Origin: Gaiellasilicea sp963765705
GTDB taxonomy: Bacteria; Actinomycetota; Thermoleophilia; Gaiellales; Gaiellaceae
DNA: 64,000 nucleotides
Assembly (NCBI GenBank): GCA_963765705.1
Contig: CAVXXJ010000006.1
Location: 124,001-188,000 of the forward strand
Reading direction: 5' to 3'
Under the pieces are notes generated by a model that worked only from the letters and a program-made list of their open reading frames with translations, was not told the origin of the DNA and made no database searches. Position 1 is the first letter of the stretch, and every line of letters begins with the position of its first letter. Position numbers and translations under genes: made by a program. Below, one piece after another: positions 34,390-43,245 of the stretch.

Positions 34390-35700
34390 ATGGCTACCAC
34401 GCGCATCGCCTCGATCCTGGCCGCGCTGGCCGCGACAATCGTGCTTCTCGTTCCCGCCTCGGCGCCGGGAGCGCAAGCCTCGGCTCCACCGCACTCCGAG
34501 GAGGAGGAGCACGAGGACGAGGGCTACGCGCCCGCGAAGGCTCGGTTGCAGGAGCCGGACGCGATCGAGGCGGCGTTCCCGCTCGAGAGCTACCGCCCCG
34601 GTGCGACCGCCACCCTGCGCGTCTGGACGGCGACGAGCCGTGCGACGGTGCGCATCTTCCGTGTCGGCCCCGAACGCCAGCTGACGATCGGGAACAAGGC
34701 GATGGAAGGGGTGCCCGTGAGCGCGCCGCGCCGCATCGCTGTCCTCCGCCCGGGAACGAGGATCACGATCGAGATCGGGGCCTGGCCCAGCGGCCTCTAC
34801 TTCGCGAAGCTGACGTCACCGGGCCGGGTCGGCTTCGCCCCCTTCGTCGTCCGCCCTGCGCGGCTCGGCGAGCACACCGTCGCGGTCGTCCTGCCGACCC
34901 GCACGTGGCAGGCGTACAACTTCCGGGACGACGGCGGGGACGGGAAGGGCGATACCTGGTACTCGATGAACGGTCACCAGCAGTCGCGGCTCGGCCGTCC
35001 GTACCTGGACCGGGGAGTGCCGCCCCACTACCGCCAGTACGACCTCCGGTTCCTACGCTGGCTGCACCAGTCAGGCCGGCACGTCGACGTGCTCTCCCAG
35101 GCCGAGCTCGACGGCACGACCGGCTCCCGGCTCGCGGCGGCGTACGAGCTGCTCGTCTTCCCCGGCCACCACGAATACGTGACGAAACGGGAGTACGACG
35201 CCGTCGAAGGGTTCCGCAATCGCGGTGGCAACCTGATCTTCCTCTCCGCGAACAACTTCTTCTGGCGGGTGGACGTGAAGGGCAGGACGATGACGCGCGT
35301 TGCGAAGTGGCGCGACCTGGGCCGCCCCGAGGCGAGCCTGCTCGGCGTCCAGTACATCGGCAACGATCGAGGGCAGCGCCGCGCTCCGTGGCTGGTGGGA
35401 CCGTCGGCCGCTCGGAGCTGGGTGTTCGAGGGCGTCGAGCTCGCGAACGGCAACGAGCTGTCGCTGGCGGGGATCGAGATCGACGCGGTCGCCCCGAGCA
35501 GCCCCAGGGAGACAGAGGTGCTGGCGGTGGTCCCGGACCTGCTCGGCCCGGGCCTGACTGCGCACATGACCTACTACGAGACGCGGGCCGGCGCGAAGGT
35601 GTTCTCCGCGGGCGCCTTCTCGCTCGTCCTCGGAATCCGGGCGCCGCCGGTGCAGCGGCTCCTGGCGAACCTCTGGGCGCGGCTGGCGGTGGAGGGCTGA
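34390..35700 (+). CDS. Secreted protein with N,N-dimethylformamidase-like C-terminal domain (1)
   Basis: 436 aa. A signal peptide (ILAALAATIVLLVPASAPG) and an acidic stretch precede an Ig-like region (~55-150). A ~280-residue domain follows with LPTRTWQAYNFRDDGGDG, RFLRWLHQSGRHVDVLSQAE, LLVFPGHHEYVTK and GGNLIFLSANNFFWRV. These match the large-subunit C-terminal domain of N,N-dimethylformamidase (glutamine-amidotransferase-like fold). No Cys nucleophile is obvious at the H-H-E position, so activity is doubtful. Divergent from the SARP-SIR2 gene; a paralogue follows at 35749. Confidence 0.75.
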   Translation: MATTRIASILAALAATIVLLVPASAPGAQASAPPHSEEEEHEDEGYAPAKARLQEPDAIEAAFPLESYRPGATATLRVWTATSRATVRIFRVGPERQLTIGNKAMEGVPVSAPRRIAVLRPGTRITIEIGAWPSGLYFAKLTSPGRVGFAPFVVRPARLGEHTVAVVLPTRTWQAYNFRDDGGDGKGDTWYSMNGHQQSRLGRPYLDRGVPPHYRQYDLRFLRWLHQSGRHVDVLSQAELDGTTGSRLAAAYELLVFPGHHEYVTKREYDAVEGFRNRGGNLIFLSANNFFWRVDVKGRTMTRVAKWRDLGRPEASLLGVQYIGNDRGQRRAPWLVGPSAARSWVFEGVELANGNELSLAGIEIDAVAPSSPRETEVLAVVPDLLGPGLTAHMTYYETRAGAKVFSAGAFSLVLGIRAPPVQRLLANLWARLAVEG

Positions 35701-35748
35701 TGCGGTCCTTACGAGTCCATCACGACCGCCGACTACGATTCCCGGCCG

Positions 35749-37626
35749 ATGCGTCGTCTCGCTCTCGTCGTCCTTGGCCTCGCCTGCGCGCCGACAGCGT
35801 CAGCGGCAGGGGATCTCACCGTCTCCCGGCATGACTTCTCGCCGGCGAACGACCGGCTCCGGATCCAGGCCGCGCTCTCGAAGGCGGAGCGGGTCGGTGT
35901 TCAGCTCGCAACCGAGCAGGGGAAGCCGATCGGCTGGATCGTCGCGCCGCAACGCCGCCGCTTCCTGACGCTGCGCTGGGACGGCCGCCTGAACGGCGCT
36001 CCCGTGCGCGACGGCAGCTACCTGATCCGCTTGATCGAGCGAGGAAGCGAGGTGGCCTCCTCACCGCTCCGGATCGACCAGACCGCGCCGCGGATCTCCC
36101 AGATCCGGGCGCACAACCGCAGCCGGGAGCCGTTCCAGGGCGACAAGGACCGGCTGACGACGATCTCGCCGAACGGCGACCGCCTGCGCGACTCGGCGAA
36201 GATCACCTTCAAGCTCGACGAGCGGTCGCGCGTCCGCTTCGAGGTGACGCGAACGGTGAGCGCGCCCGAGACGATCTACGAGCTGACGGCCAATCTCCGG
36301 CCCGGACGCCACACGTTCACCTGGCACCCGCACTGGTCGATCGGCGCGCGAACGTATCTCGTCCGGATCACGGCCACCGACGGGGCCGGCAACCGCCGCA
36401 CTTACGGCGCCGACAACGCGCAGACCGGGCGGAAGCTCACATCCGCAGTCGTGCGCGTGCTCGGCGTCGACGCGGGCTTCACGGCGGAGAGCTACATCGG
36501 CTCCAGCGCTGCCCGGCTCGCGATCGAGACCGACGCGGAGGAGCTCACCTTGCAGACGTTCAGGGCGGGGCCGGAGGAGACGCGCACCCACAGCGACTCG
36601 CTGATGAACGGCGTCCCCGTCACGGCGCCGGTGACGATCCCCTGGAGCGCCCGCCACCGCCGCGCGACGCTGAACTACGCGGTCGGGCCCTGGGCGACTG
36701 GCGTCTATTTCGTCAAGCTGACCGCGAAGGACGGCCGGATCGGCTATGCCCCCTTCGTCGTCAGACCGACGACCCTGGGCGAGAAGAGCCGTGTCGCCGT
36801 GGTGATGCCCACGAACACGTGGCAGGCCTACAACTTCCGCGACTCGGACGGGAACGGCTGGGGCGACACGTGGTACGCGAAGGGCGCGCAGAGCACCGCC
36901 AGGCTCGGCCGCATGTACATCCGCCGCGGCGTGCCGCCGCAGTGGCGCAAGTACGACGTCGACTTCCTGCGGTGGCTGCACACGACCGGCAAGCAGCCCG
37001 ACATCATCACCGAGACCGACCTCGAGTCGATCCGGACGGCCGAGGAGCTGATCCGCCTCTACGACTTCGTCGTCTTCCCCGGCCACACCGAGTACGTGAC
37101 GCGGCACGAGTACGACCTGATCCGCAACTACCGCGACCTGGGCGGCAACCTCGCGTTCCTCTCGGCGAACAACTTCTTCTGGGAGGTGCGCCTCCAGGGC
37201 CGGACCTTGCGGCGGACGCGGCTCTGGCGCGACATCGGCCGGCCGGAGTCCTCCCTCCTCGGCGTCCAGTACCGCGGCAACGACGACGGGCGGCTCCAGC
37301 GGCCCTTCATCGTCCGTGCGGCCGCTACCGCGCCGTGGTTCTACGCCGGGACCGGCCTCGCCGACGGCGCGATGTTCGGCCAGGAGCTCGGCGGCTACGG
37401 GATCGAGATCGACCAGACGACGCCGGTCTCGCCGCCGGGGACGATCGTGCTCGCGGAGATCCCCGATCTGTTCGGCCCCGGCCTGACGGCCCAGATGGCG
37501 TACTACGAGACGCCCCAGGGAGCAAAGGTCTTTGCCGGGGGCGCGATCGACTTCGGCGGCAGCTCGACTGTGCCGACCGTGAGCAGGCTGCTCGAGAACC
37601 TCTGGGCGCGCCTGGCGGTCCCGTAA
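35749..37626 (+). CDS. Secreted protein with N,N-dimethylformamidase-like C-terminal domain (2)
   Basis: 625 aa. Signal peptide (LALVVLGLACAPTASA), then FlgD-like Ig modules (~25-230: LRWDGRLNGAPVRDGSYLIR; FTWHPHWSIGARTYLVRITA). The last ~400 residues are the same unit as in the upstream gene: PTNTWQAYNFRDSDGNGWGD, VDFLRWLHTTGKQPDIITET, VVFPGHTEYVTR, GGNLAFLSANNFFWEV, RLLENLWARLAVP. It is an evident tandem duplicate with an extra N-terminal part. Spacing of 48 bases to its twin. Enzymatic role unproven. Confidence 0.8.
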   Translation: MRRLALVVLGLACAPTASAAGDLTVSRHDFSPANDRLRIQAALSKAERVGVQLATEQGKPIGWIVAPQRRRFLTLRWDGRLNGAPVRDGSYLIRLIERGSEVASSPLRIDQTAPRISQIRAHNRSREPFQGDKDRLTTISPNGDRLRDSAKITFKLDERSRVRFEVTRTVSAPETIYELTANLRPGRHTFTWHPHWSIGARTYLVRITATDGAGNRRTYGADNAQTGRKLTSAVVRVLGVDAGFTAESYIGSSAARLAIETDAEELTLQTFRAGPEETRTHSDSLMNGVPVTAPVTIPWSARHRRATLNYAVGPWATGVYFVKLTAKDGRIGYAPFVVRPTTLGEKSRVAVVMPTNTWQAYNFRDSDGNGWGDTWYAKGAQSTARLGRMYIRRGVPPQWRKYDVDFLRWLHTTGKQPDIITETDLESIRTAEELIRLYDFVVFPGHTEYVTRHEYDLIRNYRDLGGNLAFLSANNFFWEVRLQGRTLRRTRLWRDIGRPESSLLGVQYRGNDDGRLQRPFIVRAAATAPWFYAGTGLADGAMFGQELGGYGIEIDQTTPVSPPGTIVLAEIPDLFGPGLTAQMAYYETPQGAKVFAGGAIDFGGSSTVPTVSRLLENLWARLAVP

Positions 37627-37627
37627 C

Positions 37628-38110
37628 GTGCTGCAGATCCGCGAGCTCGGGCCGGAGGACGTCGAGTTTCTCGGCGAGATGCTCTACGCGGCGCTGTTCT
37701 GGACGCCGCGGAAGGAGCGAATGCCGATCGAGTTCGTCCTCGCCCACCCGGAGATCTCGATCTTCCACGAAGGCTGGGGCCGGCCCGGCGACGTGGGCCT
37801 CGTGGCGGAGATCGACGGCGCTCCCGTGGGCGCGGCCTGGTACCGGCTCTTCACCGAGGAGACGCACGGCCAGGGATACGTCGACGAGCGGACGCCCGAG
37901 CTCGCGATTGCGGTCGTCGACGGCCGGCGCGGCGAGGGGATCGGACGCGCACTGCTCGAGGCACTGGCAGACCGCGCCCGCGCCGACGGCATCGAACAGC
38001 TCTCGCTCAGCGTCGACGCCGACAACCCGGCGAGACGCCTGTACGCCAGGGTCGGCTACGCCGAGTACGAGCCGGGCGACGAGCTCGGACGAATGCTGCT
38101 GACGCTTTAA
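37628..38110 (+). CDS. GNAT family N-acetyltransferase
   Basis: 160 aa from a GTG one base after the preceding stop. A single GNAT fold is visible: PEDVEFLGEMLYAA at the N-terminus, VGAAWYRLF, and the acetyl-CoA loop with AIAVVDGRRGEGIGRALLEA (Q/RxxGxG/A-type). LSVDADNPARRLYARVGYAE closes it. Substrate unknown. Convergent with the MFS gene; stops overlap by four bases. Confidence 0.9.
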   Translation: MLQIRELGPEDVEFLGEMLYAALFWTPRKERMPIEFVLAHPEISIFHEGWGRPGDVGLVAEIDGAPVGAAWYRLFTEETHGQGYVDERTPELAIAVVDGRRGEGIGRALLEALADRARADGIEQLSLSVDADNPARRLYARVGYAEYEPGDELGRMLLTL

Positions 38111-39321
38111 GTCGCGACTGCAGGGGTCTCGAGCGCCGACTCGTCGCGGTGCCGGAGCGCGATCGCCGCGAACACGAGCGCGGTCGACGTCATCCCGATC
38201 GCCACGGCCGCGAAGACGTTCGTCGCACCCCACGGGTCGAGCAGCTGGCCCGCGACGATGAACCCGAGCGGCGCGGACAGCGTGCTCACGGAGATCAAGG
38301 CCGTCATCATCTTCGGCCGCAGCTCGGCCGGCGTCCGCGCCGTGATCACGCCGATCACGGGGCCGTTGACGAGCGGCATGAAGAGCATCGCCGTGAACAG
38401 CGCCGCCATCACGCCCCAGGCCGGCAGGTCGAGCGGAAGCAGCCAGAGCGGCAGCGACATCGCGACGATCGCGAGCCCCGCCAGCCTGATCGGCGGGAAC
38501 CGCTTGATCACGAGGACGGCGCCGACGCTGCCCAGCAGCGCGCCCGCGCCCATGGCCGTGAAGAACAGCCCGGCGATCTTCGAGTCGCCCGAGAAGCTGT
38601 CGTAGGCGTAGAAGGGGAGGGCCGCGGACATTCCGGCGCCGAGGAAGTTGAGCACGATCACGGTGCCGCTCAGCGGCCCGAGCAGCTTGTCGCGGAGCAG
38701 GAACTTGATCCCGGCGAGCGCGCCTGTCCGGACAGCGCCGGTGGCCAGCTTCACCGTCCGCGGCACGAAGCCGGCCAGGAGCAGGAACGAGACGGCGTAC
38801 GTGGCGGCATCGACGTAGAGGACGTTCGGTGCACCGAGGAAGGGGATCAGGATCCCGGCGAGGGCGGGACCGGCAAGGCCGGCGAAAGCGGTGCCGCCCT
38901 CGACGACGCTGTTCGCCTGTGCGATCGTCGTCTCGTCCTCGCCGACGAGCTCCGGCAGGATCACCCGCTGCGCTGCGAAGTAGGGGGCCATGAAGCAGCC
39001 GAGGAGGAAGACGAGCCCGAGCAGGACCGAGAAGTGGAGGACGCCGGCCGCGTGGAGGATTGGCAGCGCGACGAGCAACGGCGCCCGGGCGGCGTCGCAG
39101 ACGAGCATCGTCGTGCGCGCACCGAGCCGCTCGACCACCATGCCGCTCGGAATCCCGAAGATCGCCATCGGCAGGATCTCGACCGCTAGGACGAGCGACA
39201 TCTTCGCGGCCGATCCGGTGGTGACGAGCACGAACCACGGCAGCGCGAGGTAGGTCATGCGGGAGCCGAGGATCGAGATGATCTCGGCCGAGACGAGCGC
39301 GGCGATCGGCGTCTTCTGCAT
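38107..39321 (-). CDS. MFS transporter (probable efflux)
   Basis: 404 aa from the ATG at 39321. Twelve hydrophobic segments with the MFS loop motif in degenerate form (GMVVERLGAR, about residue 60) indicate a major-facilitator permease of the enterobactin-exporter/macrolide-efflux (EntS/MefA-like) branch. It is divergent from a TetR repressor gene only 37 bases away, the usual layout of drug or metabolite efflux pairs. A good promoter with a direct-repeat operator candidate lies between them. Confidence 0.88.
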   Translation of the reverse strand: MQKTPIAALVSAEIISILGSRMTYLALPWFVLVTTGSAAKMSLVLAVEILPMAIFGIPSGMVVERLGARTTMLVCDAARAPLLVALPILHAAGVLHFSVLLGLVFLLGCFMAPYFAAQRVILPELVGEDETTIAQANSVVEGGTAFAGLAGPALAGILIPFLGAPNVLYVDAATYAVSFLLLAGFVPRTVKLATGAVRTGALAGIKFLLRDKLLGPLSGTVIVLNFLGAGMSAALPFYAYDSFSGDSKIAGLFFTAMGAGALLGSVGAVLVIKRFPPIRLAGLAIVAMSLPLWLLPLDLPAWGVMAALFTAMLFMPLVNGPVIGVITARTPAELRPKMMTALISVSTLSAPLGFIVAGQLLDPWGATNVFAAVAIGMTSTALVFAAIALRHRDESALETPAVAT

Positions 39322-39327
39322 GACGAG

Positions 39328-39356
39328 ATAATAGTACGTCTGTACGTTTTTGTAAA
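39328..39356 (-). promoter_or_regulatory. Sigma-70-type promoter of the MFS gene with internal repeat
   Basis: Read on the minus strand: -35 TTTACA (39356-39351), 17-base spacer, -10 TATTAT (39333-39328). The start of transcription would fall at about 39321, the ATG itself, giving a leaderless mRNA. The spacer contains GTAC-N4-GTAC (39334-39345), a likely site for the adjacent TetR protein. Confidence 0.6.
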
Positions 39357-39364
39357 GTGTGGTC

Positions 39365-39916
39365 ATGCCGAAGGTGTCCGAAGAGCACAAGGAGGCCCGC
39401 CGCGACCAGATCCTCGCCGGCGCCCAGCGCGCGTTTGCGCGCCACGGCTACGAGGGCGCGACCGTCAACCGGCTCGAGGAGGAGACCGGCCTCTCGCGCG
39501 GAGCGATCTTCAACTACTTCGAGAGCAAGGAGGCGCTGTTCATCGAGCTGGTGCGGCGCTCCTCCGACCGGTTCGTCGAGATCTGGCTCGAGCGCGGATA
39601 CCGCGCGCTGCTCGAGGCGGTCGCGCACGAGGATCCGGCGTGGCTGTCCGTTCAGTTCGAGGCGTCCCGCCGGGTGCGGACGGACGAGCAGTTCCGCCAG
39701 CAGCTCGCCCGCCTGGACGAGGACACGAAGGCGCGGCGCGAGTCGCGCTACGCGCGGCTGCGAGGCGTCACCCGCGACGACGTGCCGATCGAGGTGATCG
39801 TCCAGTTTCTCGGCACGCTCGCCAACGGCGTCGCCTTCGCTCGCGTCACGGACGACCCGATGCCCAACCTCGACCAGCTGATGACATTGATCGAGACGGG
39901 CGTCGCGCCGCGTTAG
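39365..39916 (+). CDS. TetR family transcriptional repressor
   Basis: 183 aa from the ATG at 39365; a GTG two codons upstream is an alternative start. The N-terminal TetR helix-turn-helix is clear: RRDQILAGAQRAFARHGYEG, TVNRLEEETGLSRGAIFNYF, ESKEALFIEL. The C-terminal ligand domain ends in VIVQFLGTLANGVAFARV. Very likely represses the divergent MFS gene and itself. Tail-to-tail overlap with the next gene by four bases. Confidence 0.92.
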   Translation: MPKVSEEHKEARRDQILAGAQRAFARHGYEGATVNRLEEETGLSRGAIFNYFESKEALFIELVRRSSDRFVEIWLERGYRALLEAVAHEDPAWLSVQFEASRRVRTDEQFRQQLARLDEDTKARRESRYARLRGVTRDDVPIEVIVQFLGTLANGVAFARVTDDPMPNLDQLMTLIETGVAPR

Positions 39917-40449
39917 CGACAGCGCGCTCCGAAGCTGAGCTTCCGGCGCAGCACCTTCCCCTGCGTCGCGATGTCGACGTGCACGCAGCGTGCGCCGGAG
40001 ACGAGGAAGTAGCCGGGAAACTGCGTGCCCCGGTTCCAGGGCTCGCGGGAGCGGACGACGCGGCAGGCGAGGAAGCGGACGCTCTGTGTGCCATCCGCGA
40101 GCGGAACACCCGAGCTGTCCTTGCGTCGGATCGAGTTGTAGCCCAGCGCCGCGTACGCGCGTGAGCGCGGAGCGATTGTCACCGTCGGCCCGGCGTTCGA
40201 ATCGACGACGACGAGCACCTTCAGCGGGGTACCCCTCCCCGCTCCGACCCGGTCGAGGTACATCCGGTTATAGCCGTCCTTCATCCCGACGAACGCGACG
40301 TGACCGGCGACCGCCGCCCGGTCGCGCCAGCCCCGGCCGAGGTCGCCGAACGCACTCGACGAGCAGGTGCGGACGTACGGCTCCGGCTCGTCGGCGAGCG
40401 CGGGCACGGCGACGATCAGCACAACGAGCAGCGCAACCACGATGCGCAT
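39913..40449 (-). CDS. Small secreted protein, unknown
   Basis: 178 aa from the ATG at 40449. The signal peptide MRIVVALLVVLIVAVPALA predicts export; the mature part has four Cys (CSSSAF, LACRVV, ARCVHV, ARCR) that could form two disulphides. Beta-rich segments GHVAFVGMKDGYNRMYLDRV and LKVLVVVDSNAGPTVTI suggest a compact sandwich. No family recognised. Confidence 0.65.
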   Translation of the reverse strand: MRIVVALLVVLIVAVPALADEPEPYVRTCSSSAFGDLGRGWRDRAAVAGHVAFVGMKDGYNRMYLDRVGAGRGTPLKVLVVVDSNAGPTVTIAPRSRAYAALGYNSIRRKDSSGVPLADGTQSVRFLACRVVRSREPWNRGTQFPGYFLVSGARCVHVDIATQGKVLRRKLSFGARCR

Positions 40450-40459
40450 CGCCGAAAGC

Positions 40460-41005
40460 TTAGGGCAGGCCGAGCTCCGACGCATATGCGTCGGCGTAGA
40501 TCGCCTTCAGCTCCTGCACGCGGTCGACGTAGTGACGCGTCTCCTCGAACTGGATCTCGACACCCTCCTCGAGCCAGCGGTCGACATTCGTCTGGCCCGC
40601 GTTGTAGGCGGCGAGCGCGTGCTCCTCGTCGCCGTACTTGTCGAGCAGGTGGCGGAGGTACCACGAGCCGTAGCGGATGTTCAGCTCCGGGTTCTTCAGA
40701 TCCTCCGGCTTCCAGCTGTTTCCGCCGGTCCGGTCGGCGATCCCCTGGCCCGTCTCCGGAAGCAGCTGCATCAGTCCGACGGCGCCCGACGCCGAGACCG
40801 CGCCCGCGTCGAACTTCGACTCCTGGTAGATCACGGCCGCGACGAGCTGCGGGTCGAGGTGGTAGTTCTCGGCGTGTCCGACGACGATCTGCTCGTAGCG
40901 GAGTGGATAGCGCAGCCGCTCGTACCAGCGCGGCTCCGTCTCGAGCACGTAGACGGCGAACGCCGCGACAACGAGCCCGAGCACGCCGACCGTGGCGATC
41001 CTCAC
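40460..41005 (-). CDS. Lytic transglycosylase (Slt-type)
   Basis: 181 aa from a GTG at 41005 that overlaps the coaE stop (GTGA). One N-terminal membrane anchor (TVGVLGLVVAAFAVYVLE) precedes an SLT domain. The catalytic Glu sits in VIYQESKFDAGAVS; the companion motifs are GAVGLMQLLPET, NIRYGSWYLRHLLDKYGD and ALAAYNAG. It cleaves peptidoglycan glycan strands with 1,6-anhydro product, outside the membrane. Likely co-transcribed with coaE and rpsA. Confidence 0.92.
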   Translation of the reverse strand: MRIATVGVLGLVVAAFAVYVLETEPRWYERLRYPLRYEQIVVGHAENYHLDPQLVAAVIYQESKFDAGAVSASGAVGLMQLLPETGQGIADRTGGNSWKPEDLKNPELNIRYGSWYLRHLLDKYGDEEHALAAYNAGQTNVDRWLEEGVEIQFEETRHYVDRVQELKAIYADAYASELGLP

Positions 41006-41589
41006 CCTGTCAGCTCTTTCATCACACCGGCCACCCAGGCGTCGAGCTCCTCGAGCGTGCCCTTGTTCACATAGGCGAAGTCGGCGCGCTTCAGCTTCTC
41101 CTTGTCCGGAAGCAGGCGCTCGTCGCGGTCGTCCCGCGTCACGCGCCGCCGCTGCTCGCGCAGCTTCGCCGGTGCGGTGATCACCACCACCTTGTCGAAG
41201 CGCTTGTCGCCGCCTGTCTCGTAGAGCAGCGGCACCTCGGTGACGGAGACCTGCGGCGGCGCCGGCAGCTCGGCAAGCTGCTCCCGCCAGGTCAGGTACT
41301 CCGCCGCGACCTTCGGATGCAGCAGCTGCTCGAGGAAGGTGAGCTTGTCGCGGTCGGCGAAGACGACCTCGGCGACCCGGGCGCGGTCGATCGAGCCGTC
41401 GTCCGCGAGCACCCCCTCGCCGAGCTCGCGCACGATCGCCTCGCGCACGTCAGGGTCTGTGCGCAGCAGGTGATGGACGATCTCGTCGCTCGAGACGGTC
41501 GCCGCGCCGGCCTTCTGGAAAGCAAAAAGGGCTTCGCTCTTCCCGGCGCCGATCCCGCCGGTGATCGCGACCGCGATCGGTCGCGGCAC
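41002..41589 (-). CDS. coaE: Dephospho-CoA kinase
   Basis: 195 aa from a GTG, normal length. It catalyses the last step of CoA synthesis. P-loop GGIGAGKS at residues 11-18; DEIVHHLL, the LLHPKV lid motif, and VTEVPLLYETG match the family. It lies 18 bases after rpsA on the same strand, the usual order in Actinobacteria. Confidence 0.96.
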   Translation of the reverse strand: MPRPIAVAITGGIGAGKSEALFAFQKAGAATVSSDEIVHHLLRTDPDVREAIVRELGEGVLADDGSIDRARVAEVVFADRDKLTFLEQLLHPKVAAEYLTWREQLAELPAPPQVSVTEVPLLYETGGDKRFDKVVVITAPAKLREQRRRVTRDDRDERLLPDKEKLKRADFAYVNKGTLEELDAWVAGVMKELTG

Positions 41590-41607
41590 TTCTAGCCCGC
41601 CACGGGG

Positions 41608-43167
<1,560 letters not shown>

Positions 43168-43195
43168 GACGAGTTGCGCAGTATAGCCAGGTTCA

Positions 43196-43215
43196 GCGCG
43201 TTCTCACCAACGCGC
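43196..43215 (-). other. Hairpin between polA and rpsA
   Basis: GCGCGTT-CTCACC-AACGCGC, a 7-bp stem with 6-base loop, lies just after the larger palindrome at 43223-43245. No T-run follows, so it is at most a weak terminator or RNA-processing site. Confidence 0.4.
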
Positions 43216-43222
43216 GCCGGCG

Positions 43223-43245
43223 CCAAGTAACAGTCTGTTACTTGG
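43223..43245. other. 23-bp perfect palindrome spanning the polA stop codon
   Basis: CCAAGTAACAG-T-CTGTTACTTGG: 11-bp arms around one base. The TAA stop of polA is inside it. It could be a bidirectional terminator stem, or an operator for the downstream rpsA-coaE genes. Confidence 0.5.
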
